Below, one piece after another: positions 1-5,590 of a stretch of 6,906 bases of DNA (its first letter is position 1; each line of letters begins with the position of its first letter). The notes beneath the pieces are model-generated. The model was not told where the DNA came from. It saw only the letters and a list, made by a program, of their open reading frames with translations, and did no database searches. Source of the stretch: DASUAS01 sp035763625 (GTDB taxonomy: Bacteria > Actinomycetota > Acidimicrobiia > IMCC26256 > DASPTH01); the NCBI GenBank assembly GCA_035763625.1, contig DASUAS010000379.1:1-6906 (forward strand), in the 5' to 3' direction. Both the position numbers and the translations under genes were made by a program.

Positions 1-17
1 CCGCACCACGCGATGGC

Positions 18-287
18 TCAGGGGGTCGACGTGGCGGCCGGCGCGGTCGTGACCGGAAGGGTTGTGACCGGGACCGTGGTGGCGGAGCCGCTCGCCACCG
101 TCGTCGCCGGTGTCGTGTCGACCGTCGACGTCGACCCCGAGTCGCGGTTGGGCCGGAGGAACCACACCAGTGCCGCGGTCACCACGACCACCGCGAGAGA
201 CGCGAGCACCGCGACCACGACCTCGCGCCGATCCCGCGGCGGCTTCCAGTCGCTGCCCCGCTTCGACCCCTTGCGCTGTGGGCTCAT
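18..287 (-). CDS. Small membrane-anchored protein with Thr/Ser/Pro-rich tail, unknown function
   Basis: An 89-residue protein that I do not recognise as a named family. Residues 1-22 are strongly basic (many Arg and Lys). Residues 23-44 form one hydrophobic helix rich in Val, Ala and Leu, ending in WFL. Residues 47-89 are a low-complexity tail of Thr, Ser, Val, Ala and Pro with repeated TTxP/TTVP-like units. By the positive-inside rule the basic N-terminus should be cytoplasmic and the tail should lie outside the membrane. This is inferred topology. The ATG lies 7 nt after the tatC stop, so it is probably the last or next gene of the tat operon, although no clear Shine-Dalgarno site is visible. 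The tail resembles extracytoplasmic linkers that are often O-glycosylated in actinobacteria, but no catalytic domain follows. It may be a stand-alone surface or membrane-tether protein. Codon usage and GC match the neighbours, and the small size lowers certainty slightly. Confidence 0.65.
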   Translation of the reverse strand: MSPQRKGSKRGSDWKPPRDRREVVVAVLASLAVVVVTAALVWFLRPNRDSGSTSTVDTTPATTVASGSATTVPVTTLPVTTAPAATSTP

Positions 288-294
288 GTCGCTG

Positions 295-1035
295 TCATCG
301 TTTCAGGAACCTTCCGATGAGGATCGAGCCTTCGTAGAAGATGTACATCGGGATCGCCATCGCGAACAGCGAGTACGGGTCCTGGCTCGGCGTGATGATG
401 GCTGCGAACGCCACGATGATGACCGCGGCGTAGCGGCGCCAGTGGCGCAGCTGCGCGGTGGTGAGCACCCGGGCGATCAGGAGGAACACGAGGACCACGG
501 GGAACTCGAACGACAACCCGAACGCCACGATCATCAGCGACACGAGCGAGATGTACTTGTCCGCGGTGAGCAACGGCTTCAGGTCGGAGCCGCCGATCTT
601 GAGCAGGAAGTTCAGCGCCGGCTCGAGGGTGAGCAGGGCGACGATCCCACCCATGATGAAGAGGATGATCGACGAGACGATGAACGGGATCGCGTACTTC
701 TTCTCGTTGGGGTTCAGGCCCGGGGTGATGAAGCGCCACATCTGGAACAGCCACACCGGGCTGGCCAGCACGATGCCGCCGTACATCGCGATCTTGAGCC
801 GGGTCGCGAACGCGTCGAGGGGCCCCGTGAACACGAGCGCGTTGCGCGAGCCGTTGGTCGCGTTCTTGTAGAAGGTCACCAGGAAGCTGATGATCTCGGG
901 GGCGACGATGAAGACGATCGTCGCCGCGACCGCCACCGCGACGATGCAGATGATCAATCGGCGGCGGAGTTCCCCGAGGTGCTCGAAGACCGTCATCCGG
1001 CCTTCCGGGTTGCTCTGCTTGTTGCGGAACGGCAC
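295..1035 (-). CDS. tatC: Sec-independent protein translocase TatC
   Basis: TatC is the multi-spanning membrane core of the twin-arginine translocase. It binds twin-arginine signal peptides and recruits TatA to export folded proteins. The 246-residue length is normal. Family motifs are visible: EHLGELRRRL at 18-27 ahead of the first membrane helix, the FQMWRFITPGL stretch at 97-107 followed by Glu111, the AFGLSFEFPV motif at 171-180 with the conserved Glu177, and TPSQDPYS at 215-222 with an Asp near the last helices. About six hydrophobic segments are present. The start chosen is a GTG only 3 nt after the tatA stop. It keeps the N-terminal stretch ending NPEGRM that resembles the mycobacterial TatC N-terminus. 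An internal ATG at 994-996, with GGAAGG 4 nt upstream, is a plausible alternative start giving a protein 13 residues shorter. Tight coupling to tatA implies one transcript. Confidence 0.96.
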   Translation of the reverse strand: MPFRNKQSNPEGRMTVFEHLGELRRRLIICIVAVAVAATIVFIVAPEIISFLVTFYKNATNGSRNALVFTGPLDAFATRLKIAMYGGIVLASPVWLFQMWRFITPGLNPNEKKYAIPFIVSSIILFIMGGIVALLTLEPALNFLLKIGGSDLKPLLTADKYISLVSLMIVAFGLSFEFPVVLVFLLIARVLTTAQLRHWRRYAAVIIVAFAAIITPSQDPYSLFAMAIPMYIFYEGSILIGRFLKR

Positions 1036-1038
1036 GGA

Positions 1039-1374
1039 TCAGGCGGGTTCGCTCGGTGCGTCCGGCTCTGGGCTCGGCAGCGGAGCCGTCACGTCCGTCG
1101 CGGGCGGCCCCGACGCGGCGGGTCGTTCCGCCGGGGTGTCGTCCTTGGGCGGCAGCATCGGCACCGCCTGCTGCTCGACCGATGGCGACGCGCTCGGCGA
1201 GTCGAACTCCGACACCACGTCGCGCAGCTCGCTCTTGAGGTGCTGTTGCACCCGGCGGAACTCGCGGAAGCCCTTGCCCACCTGCTTGGCGATCTCGGGC
1301 ATCTTGTTGGGGCCGAAGACGAGCAACGCGACCACGAGGATCACGAGGATCTCGGCCGGGCCGAGCGAGGGCAT
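1039..1374 (-). CDS. tatA: Sec-independent protein translocase TatA/TatB-family subunit
   Basis: This is a single-span subunit of the twin-arginine translocase, which oligomerises at TatC to open the membrane for folded substrates. The 111-residue protein begins MPSLGPAEILVILVVALLVF, a short N-out membrane helix at about 3-20. The FGP hinge follows at 20-22, then an amphipathic helix at about 25-45 (PEIAKQVGKGFREFRR). From about 58 the tail is Pro/Ser/Glu-rich and likely disordered. The FGPNKMPE hinge and the position directly before tatC favour TatA. TatB is not excluded by sequence alone, since the two subunits are close relatives. The ATG at 1374 is preceded by a purine-rich AAAGGAAG site at good spacing. 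The stop is 3 nt before the tatC GTG, so the pair is almost certainly co-translated. Confidence 0.92.
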   Translation of the reverse strand: MPSLGPAEILVILVVALLVFGPNKMPEIAKQVGKGFREFRRVQQHLKSELRDVVSEFDSPSASPSVEQQAVPMLPPKDDTPAERPAASGPPATDVTAPLPSPEPDAPSEPA

Positions 1375-1406
1375 CGGGCTTCCTTTCCGCCGGCTGACCC
1401 GACGAC

Positions 1407-1412
1407 AGCCTA
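1407..1412 (-). promoter_or_regulatory. Possible -10 element for the tatA-tatC operon
   Basis: On the minus strand TAGGCT fits the actinobacterial -10 pattern TAnnnT. It would place a transcription start about 25 nt before the tatA ATG, leaving room for the AAAGGAAG ribosome site. No convincing -35 hexamer is seen 17-18 nt upstream. The call rests on one short motif in the only sizeable gap upstream of tatA. Confidence 0.25.
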
Positions 1413-1423
1413 ACCCGCCGGTA

Positions 1424-1460
1424 CCGAGCGCTGACTCTCGGCTCGGGGCCCGTGCGGGCC
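1424..1460 (-). terminator. Two adjacent hairpins after the small membrane gene; possible terminator or attenuator
   Basis: Two inverted repeats sit side by side just past the stop of the 81-residue protein (stop 1462-1464). The first pairs 1447-1451 (GGCCC) with 1456-1460 (GGGCC) around a 4-nt loop. The second pairs 1424-1429 (CCGAGC) with 1441-1446 (GCTCGG) around an 11-nt loop. There is no T tract on the minus strand, so this is not a classical intrinsic terminator. GC-only hairpins without a U run have been proposed as terminators in actinobacteria, and short stems also arise by chance in GC-rich DNA. Confidence 0.3.
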
Positions 1461-1461
1461 G

Positions 1462-1707
1462 CTAGGACCGTTGTTCGTCGCGGCGCGGGTCGGTGGACGA
1501 CGGACGGCCCACCGGCTGGCGGTCGAGGTGGCGCCGGGTGGTGCGGGTCTCGGTCTGGACCCCGGCGACCTGGCGCGAGATCGCGTCGCGGAACTCGGTG
1601 AACTCCCTCACCGACGGCTCGACGTCGTCGGCGTGGCGGCGGGTGGCGTACGCGGCTGCCGCGGCACCGATTCCCAACACCACCACGACCACCCAGACGG
1701 CCATCAC
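1462..1707 (-). CDS. Small single-helix membrane protein, unknown function
   Basis: An 81-residue protein with no family I can name. The first 20 residues or so are a hydrophobic helix (MAVWVVVVVLGIGAAAAAYA). A short Arg/His-rich stretch follows. The charged, polar remainder includes a probable helical segment at about 30-60 (EFTEFRDAISRQVAGVQTE) and ends in a basic Arg-rich tail. The basic residues after the helix suggest a membrane-anchored cytoplasmic domain, a layout common among small division or envelope accessory proteins, but this is only a general resemblance. Translation could begin at the GTG (1705-1707) or at the ATG directly after it (1702-1704). The start lies 9 nt after the stop of the zinc-ribbon gene, so translational coupling is likely because no good Shine-Dalgarno site is present. 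It forms a two-gene unit with that gene, upstream of tatA. Confidence 0.6.
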   Translation of the reverse strand: MMAVWVVVVVLGIGAAAAAYATRRHADDVEPSVREFTEFRDAISRQVAGVQTETRTTRRHLDRQPVGRPSSTDPRRDEQRS

Positions 1708-1716
1708 GGAGGGATG

Positions 1717-2061
1717 CTACTCGGGAGTAGTGGAACGGACCAAGGCCACGAGCTGGTCGAACCAGGTGTCGTCCTCGAGCAGCACGTGCAGGTCGAGGAG
1801 GTCGTCGGGCGTCAGCGGCGGTCCCGAGCGCAACTCGGTGAGCTCGGCGGGCCAGCGCCACGTCTCCTGCGGCGCGCCGGCGGACACGAGGAGGTCCACG
1901 ATGCGAGGGCTGGCCTCACGGTGCACGGTCTGCTCGCAGCCCGGGCACCGGAACCGGTACGCGCTCGGGATGTCGTCGTCCTGGCACACCCGGACGGTGA
2001 GGTCGTCGATGTGCAGCTGCACGTCCCCGCACCCCGGGCACTGGGCTCGAACCGTGGTCAT
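1717..2061 (-). CDS. Zinc-ribbon protein with two CPxC knuckles, unknown function
   Basis: A 114-residue protein with two cysteine pairs, Cys8-x2-Cys11 (CPGC) and Cys39-x2-Cys42 (CPGC), about 27 residues apart. That is the usual geometry of a zinc-ribbon domain. Between them lies a beta-rich stretch (VQLHIDDLTVRV) and an acidic turn. Residues 50-114 are mostly helical and acidic (PLTPDDLLDLHVLLEDDTWFDQLVALV), with no further cysteines. No catalytic motif is visible, and nucleic-acid or protein binding is a guess from the ribbon fold. The start is ATG 2061 because a strong GGGAGGT Shine-Dalgarno site precedes it by 9 nt. Longer in-frame extension upstream would run antisense through the GDPD gene and is not credible. 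It is the first gene of a probable minus-strand unit with the small membrane protein and perhaps tatAC. Confidence 0.75.
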   Translation of the reverse strand: MTTVRAQCPGCGDVQLHIDDLTVRVCQDDDIPSAYRFRCPGCEQTVHREASPRIVDLLVSAGAPQETWRWPAELTELRSGPPLTPDDLLDLHVLLEDDTWFDQLVALVRSTTPE

Positions 2062-2172
2062 CTCGGGCCCACCTCCCAGATAGCTCGTGGCCCACTTGCG
2101 AGCAGCCATCGGCACGACGGCGGCCGCACTTGAGGACGACGGCCCGGGTGAGACGCGGGTAACAATCAGGCC
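2062..2172. promoter_or_regulatory. Divergent intergenic region between zinc-ribbon and GDPD genes
   Basis: These 111 nt separate two genes that face away from each other, so promoters for both strands must lie here or inside the genes. Toward the minus strand the clear element is the GGGAGGT ribosome site before ATG 2061. Toward the plus strand, TAACAA at 2160-2165 lies 7 nt before GTG 2173, the spacing expected of a -10 element for a leaderless message. TTGAGG at 2130-2135 is too far (24 nt) for a normal -35 partner. Promoter positions are inferred from layout. Confidence 0.4.
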
Positions 2173-2865
2173 GTGGCTCTCCCGATCACCTTCGCCCACC
2201 GTGGTGCCCGCGCCGACGCCCCCGAGAACACCATCGAGGCGTTCCGCCTGGCCCTGACCCTCGGTGCCCGCGGGCTCGAGTCCGACGCCCGGCTGAGCGC
2301 CGACGGTCAGGTGGTGCTGGTCCACGGGGCGGTGGCCCAACGGGGGTGGCGGCGCAAGCGGGTGAACCAGACCACCGCCTCGGAGCTGGCGGACCTGGAG
2401 GTCCCCCGACTCGCCGACCTGTACTCCGAGCTGGGCGGCGACTACGAGCTGTCGCTCGACGTCTACGACCCCGCCGCCGGGGAGGTGGTGATCGAGGTGG
2501 CGCGGGAGGCGGGGGCGCTGGAGCGGCTGTGGCTGTGCTCGTCGAAGCCGGCGCTGCTGGTGAAGCTGGGCGAGCAGGCACCGGTGGCGCACCTCGTGCA
2601 CTCCGTGCGGCGGCGCAAGGTCGAGATCCCGCTGGAGCGCCACGCGGCCCAACTCGCCGAGATGGGGATCGGCGTGGTCAACATGCACCGGTCCGACTGG
2701 ACCGCGGGGCTCGTCGGGCTGTTCCACCGCTTCGACGTCCGGGCGTTCGGATGGGATGCCCAGGAGGTGCGCCACCTCCGCGAGCTGCTGGCGATGGACG
2801 TCGACGCGGTCTACTCCGACCACGTCGCGCGCATGGTCGCGACCGTCAGCGAATGGAAGCTCTAG
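2173..2865 (+). CDS. Glycerophosphodiester phosphodiesterase (GDPD) family protein
   Basis: GDPD enzymes hydrolyse glycerophosphodiesters to glycerol-3-phosphate and an alcohol in a metal-dependent reaction within a TIM barrel. This 230-residue protein shows the N-terminal HRGARADAPENTIEAF block (His9, Arg10, Glu18, Asn19), then GLESDARLSADGQVVLVHG with Glu36, Asp38 and the second His51. The C-terminal VDAVYSD (210-216) matches the usual VDGIxTD end. Two positions differ from the common pattern: the HD pair reads HG (Gly52), and the LxIEIK strand reads LSLDVY (Asp96, Tyr98), so metal binding or substrate choice may be altered. There is no signal peptide, so it should be cytoplasmic. The start is fixed: an in-frame TGA at 2149-2151 leaves GTG 2173 as the first start. 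No Shine-Dalgarno site precedes it, which suggests a leaderless message. It is the only plus-strand gene. Confidence 0.88.
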   Translation: MALPITFAHRGARADAPENTIEAFRLALTLGARGLESDARLSADGQVVLVHGAVAQRGWRRKRVNQTTASELADLEVPRLADLYSELGGDYELSLDVYDPAAGEVVIEVAREAGALERLWLCSSKPALLVKLGEQAPVAHLVHSVRRRKVEIPLERHAAQLAEMGIGVVNMHRSDWTAGLVGLFHRFDVRAFGWDAQEVRHLRELLAMDVDAVYSDHVARMVATVSEWKL

Positions 2866-2880
2866 CCCGCGCGACCAGGT

Positions 2881-3633
2881 TCACATCAGCCCGATGCGAC
2901 CGGGCGGCCAGATGCGCAGGAAGACGCGCCCGACGATGCTCGACTCCTTGATCGGGCCGTTGGCGCGCGCGTCCTGGGAGTTGGTGCGGTTGTCGCCCAT
3001 CACGAACACCTTGCCCGCGGGGACCTTGCACCCGCCTTCGGGGCTGTCGGCATCGCAGACGAGCACCTTGTGGCCGGCCGCGTTGGTGATGTACGGGAGG
3101 TTGGACGGGAGGTCGGTGATGGTGCCCTTGGGGAGGTAGCTCTCCCCGAGCAGCCGCCCGTCGATGCACACGCGGTTGGGGCGGCACTGGGTGAGCGTCT
3201 CTCCCGGGAGCGCGATGACGCGCTTCACGAGGTCGTCGATGCCCGCGTGGTGCCACTCCGTGTTCGGCTCCGCCGCGAACACGACGATGTCGCCGCGGTG
3301 GACGTCGTGGAGGTCGTAGCTCAACTTGTTGACCAGCACGCGGTCGCCGACCTCGAGCGTCGGCTCCATCGAGGCCGACGGGATGTAGAAGGCCTGGAAG
3401 AGGAAGGTCTTGATGACGATCGCGATGACGATCGCGACGACGATCAGGATCCCCCACTCGAGGAGGGCGCGCTTGGGGTTGCGCTTGCTGTTGCCCCGAG
3501 GCGCGACGTCACCGCCATCCGGCGGTCCGCTCCCGTCGCTCCCGTTCCCCGACGGCAGCGGCGCGGGACCCTCCTGCGGCTCGACCACGGTGGGGGATTC
3601 GACGTCGGTGGCGGCTTCGACGTCGTCGGTCAC
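2881..3633 (-). CDS. lepB: Signal peptidase I (LepB)
   Basis: LepB is the membrane-bound serine-lysine protease that removes signal peptides from exported pre-proteins on the outer face of the membrane. The 250-residue protein has a disordered, acidic and Gly/Pro-rich N-terminus (1-45), a basic patch (NSKRNPKR), and one membrane helix at about 60-80. Box B is IPSASMEPTLEVGD with catalytic Ser88. Box D is DLVKRVIALPGE with the general-base Lys137. Box E is GDNRTNSQDAR at 213-223. The usual DSR of box E reads DAR here (Ala222), while the preceding Ser219 is kept. Cys199-202-region residues (VCDADSPEGGC, 192-202) could form a disulfide, which is inference. The start is GTG 3633, with GGAG 8 nt upstream. 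Earlier in-frame extension would run antisense through pafC. It ends 15 nt from the convergent GDPD gene. Confidence 0.94.
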   Translation of the reverse strand: MTDDVEAATDVESPTVVEPQEGPAPLPSGNGSDGSGPPDGGDVAPRGNSKRNPKRALLEWGILIVVAIVIAIVIKTFLFQAFYIPSASMEPTLEVGDRVLVNKLSYDLHDVHRGDIVVFAAEPNTEWHHAGIDDLVKRVIALPGETLTQCRPNRVCIDGRLLGESYLPKGTITDLPSNLPYITNAAGHKVLVCDADSPEGGCKVPAGKVFVMGDNRTNSQDARANGPIKESSIVGRVFLRIWPPGRIGLM

Positions 3634-3681
3634 CGCAGCTGCTCCACGGCGCCCATCCTCGCAGATCGCGCGCGCGGAATC

Positions 3682-3702
3682 GGACGCGGGTCGGAAGCGT
3701 CC
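3682..3702 (-). terminator. Hairpin just after pafC, possible weak terminator
   Basis: GGACGC (3682-3687) pairs with GCGTCC (3697-3702) around a 9-nt loop, starting 2 nt past the pafC stop codon. No T tract follows on the minus strand. It lies in the 71-nt gap before lepB and could partly end the paf transcript or simply stabilise its 3' end. The stem is only 6 bp, so confidence is low. Confidence 0.25.
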
Positions 3703-3704
3703 AC

Positions 3705-4643
3705 TCAGGTGGTTCCGTACCGGGCGCGCAGCCGCCGCGCCGCGCTCGCGCCCAGCCCGACCAGCTCGGGAGGTGCCACCACGGTGGCGTCGGGGCCGAG
3801 GCCGACCAGCAGGCGCTCGAGCCACGCAGGCTCGCTCACCGCCAGCACGACGTCCCAGGAGCCGTTCTTGCGGCGGGTCGCCGATTCGTGCGGGTGGCTC
3901 TCGACGACCCACTCGGCGGCGGGCGCGAGGCGCAGCTTCACCCGCGGGTCGTCGGCGCTCGGGTGGTACACGAGGTCGCGCAGCTCGTCGTCGCCGCGGG
4001 TGTCGGGATCGAAGCGCTCGCCGGTGGCGCGCACCGCGCGCACGCGGTCGACGCGGAAGAGACGTTCCCCGTCGACGCGGTGGCACCACCCCGCCACGTA
4101 CCACGTGCCGAACGCGTGGAACACCCGCCACGGGTCGATGACCCGGGTCGTCATCTCGTCGCGCGCGAACGAGTAGTAGTCGATCTCGACCCGCTCGTCG
4201 GACGCGGCCGCGTCCTGGAGTCGTTCGAGCTGGTCGCTCGCACCGACGTCGACCGCGAGGCTGGGCGCGCCGAGGGCGTCGTCGAGCTTCGCCAGTGCGG
4301 TCGCCAGCGGGCCGTTGGGATCCGATCCCGGCACCGCGAGCAGCGCGCGCCCCGCGGCGAGCAGCGCGAGGCCCTCCGCGGGCGCAAGGCGCAGCGGACG
4401 CTCGAAGTACTCGGCGAGTCGGATCTCGACGCCGCCGTCGATCACCGAGACGTCGATGAGACGATCGGCGGTGTACGGCGGGAGCCCGCACATCGGGAGC
4501 AGCTCGAGGTCGCGCTCGAGCTCGAGCTCCGAGACTTCGAAGCGCGTGGCCAGCTCGGCGATGGTGACGCCGGGGTGCGCGAGGATCCACGGCACGAGCG
4601 CGAGCACGCGCTGCAGCCGGGGGCCGACGAGCGGGCGGCTCAC
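3705..4643 (-). CDS. pafC: WYL-domain transcriptional regulator PafC
   Basis: PafC acts with PafB; in mycobacteria the pair forms a transcriptional activator of a RecA/LexA-independent DNA-damage response. This 312-residue protein has an N-terminal helix-turn-helix region (about 8-60, PGVTIAELATRFEVSELELERD). A middle linker follows, then a WYL domain at about 148-205 with the HAFGTWYVAGWCHR core (Trp181, Tyr182, Val183) and the RLFRVDRV strand at 194-201. The C-terminal extension is typical of WYL regulators. The start is GTG 4641-4643, which overlaps the pafB TGA in a GTGA junction. An open frame continues upstream to 4850, but it lies inside pafB in another frame and encodes Arg-rich noise. 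Order after pafB, length and N-terminus (RLQRVLALVPWI) support PafC. WYL domains bind nucleic-acid ligands in studied members, so ligand-controlled DNA binding is likely here too. Confidence 0.9.
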   Translation of the reverse strand: MSRPLVGPRLQRVLALVPWILAHPGVTIAELATRFEVSELELERDLELLPMCGLPPYTADRLIDVSVIDGGVEIRLAEYFERPLRLAPAEGLALLAAGRALLAVPGSDPNGPLATALAKLDDALGAPSLAVDVGASDQLERLQDAAASDERVEIDYYSFARDEMTTRVIDPWRVFHAFGTWYVAGWCHRVDGERLFRVDRVRAVRATGERFDPDTRGDDELRDLVYHPSADDPRVKLRLAPAAEWVVESHPHESATRRKNGSWDVVLAVSEPAWLERLLVGLGPDATVVAPPELVGLGASAARRLRARYGTT

Positions 4644-5590
4644 CGGGACGGCTCCGCACCGGCGAGCGCGTCGAGCCACGCGACCATGTCGGCGCGCAGC
4701 TCGGGAGGCGAGAGCACCTCGGCGTGGTCGAGCAGGTCGACCACCCAGGAGCGGAACGCCGCCCGGTTGACGACCGGCAGCGCGACGACCACCGCACCGT
4801 CGGCCCGGCGCTCGACGACGGCCTCGTCGCCGAGTTGGTCGACCACCCACCCGGCCCGGGGCGCGTCGACGAGGACGTGCGCGTCGACGGGCTGATCCTC
4901 GCCGTAGGTCATCGGGTCGGCCCGCACGTAGTCGGCGGGATCGATGCCCTCGGGGGGCGTGAACGCGCCGCCACGGCCCAGCTCGGCCTCACCGTCGATG
5001 CGGTCGACCCGGAACGCCCGGGGCGCCTCCCGGTCGTGGTCGTGCCCGACGACGTACCAGTGCCCGAACCGCAGCACGACGCCGTAGGGGTCGAGGTGAC
5101 GGACGTCGCCCCGGTACGAGAAGGTGACCGGCGCGTGGCGGCTCACCGCGTCGAAGAGCGCGGCGAGCCCGGGGGTGACGTCGAGCTGCGCCAGTGGGCT
5201 GTCGGCGCCCTCCCCGGCCAGGCCGCCGAGCTTGGCCAGGCCCTCCCGGCCCGCGTCGCCCTCGAGCCGGACCGCGGTGACCGCGACGTGCAGCGCGGCG
5301 AGCTCGGCCTCGGTGAGCTCGAGCTCGGGGAGGTAGTAGTCGTCGGGGTGGATCCGGTAGGCCTGCTCGGCGCCGAAGCCGTCGAGCGTCTCGACCCGGA
5401 TCGGGATGCCGAGCTCGCGCAGCGTCTCCTTGTCGCGCTCGAACTGACGTCGCCGCGCGGCCAGCTCCTCCGGGTAGCGCGGCTCGACCCGCTCGGAGAG
5501 CTCGTCGAGCGTGAGCGGCCGTCGGGTCTCCAGCAGCGTCGCGGTGAGGTTCACGAGGCGCTCGAGCCGGTCAGCCACCCGCTCGCCCAT
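4640..5590 (-). CDS. pafB: WYL-domain transcriptional regulator PafB
   Basis: PafB is the partner of PafC in the DNA-damage-responsive activator described in mycobacteria and is encoded beside the Pup ligase gene in many actinobacteria. The 316-residue protein starts with a winged helix-turn-helix (about 1-85, RLERLVNLTATLLETRRPLT then RRRQFERDKETLRELG). The WYL domain spans about 145-205, with FSYRG at 157-161, FGHWYVVGHD at 175-184 (Trp178, Tyr179, Val180) and RAFRVDRI at 191-198. A C-terminal extension runs to 316. The ATG at 5588-5590 lies inside the 3' end of the DUF3866 gene, a 20-nt overlap, and the stop overlaps the pafC start by 4 nt. Translation is therefore likely coupled at both ends. 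pafB and pafC remain separate genes here, whereas some actinobacteria fuse them. Confidence 0.9.
   Translation of the reverse strand: MGERVADRLERLVNLTATLLETRRPLTLDELSERVEPRYPEELAARRRQFERDKETLRELGIPIRVETLDGFGAEQAYRIHPDDYYLPELELTEAELAALHVAVTAVRLEGDAGREGLAKLGGLAGEGADSPLAQLDVTPGLAALFDAVSRHAPVTFSYRGDVRHLDPYGVVLRFGHWYVVGHDHDREAPRAFRVDRIDGEAELGRGGAFTPPEGIDPADYVRADPMTYGEDQPVDAHVLVDAPRAGWVVDQLGDEAVVERRADGAVVVALPVVNRAAFRSWVVDLLDHAEVLSPPELRADMVAWLDALAGAEPSR

Noticed and set aside
1..17. Possible start of another minus-strand gene at the left edge
   Set aside because: A GTG can be read near bases 8-10 on the minus strand, but there are too few bases to judge coding.
13..1413. Plus-strand 466-residue frame across tatA and tatC
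   Set aside because: It is a shadow of the tat genes with Arg/Asp/His-rich composition and no domain. High GC content keeps such frames open.
1717..1730. Short inverted repeat CTACTC-GG-GAGTAG at the zinc-ribbon gene stop
   Set aside because: A 2-nt loop is too tight for a stable hairpin, and the opened stem is only 5 bp. It overlaps the coding end.
1717..2823. Long 368-residue minus-strand frame covering the GDPD gene
   Set aside because: Only its last 114 codons look like a protein, with a strong Shine-Dalgarno site at 2061. The upstream part is antisense to the well-supported GDPD gene and is low-complexity.
3630..3656. Eight-codon leader frame ending in the lepB start (ATG 3654-3656, TGA overlapping GTG)
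   Set aside because: It has no properly spaced ribosome site, and such a short frame is likely by chance, so it is not called as a leader peptide.
3634..4797. Upstream extension of the lepB frame through pafC
   Set aside because: The added stretch is Arg/Ala-rich noise antiparallel in composition to nothing known and lies in a different frame of pafC. GTG 3633 has its own ribosome site.
3888..4895. Plus-strand frames across pafB and pafC, including 4724-5998
   Set aside because: They are rich in Arg, Gly and Val with no recognisable motif, and run antisense to clear WYL regulators.
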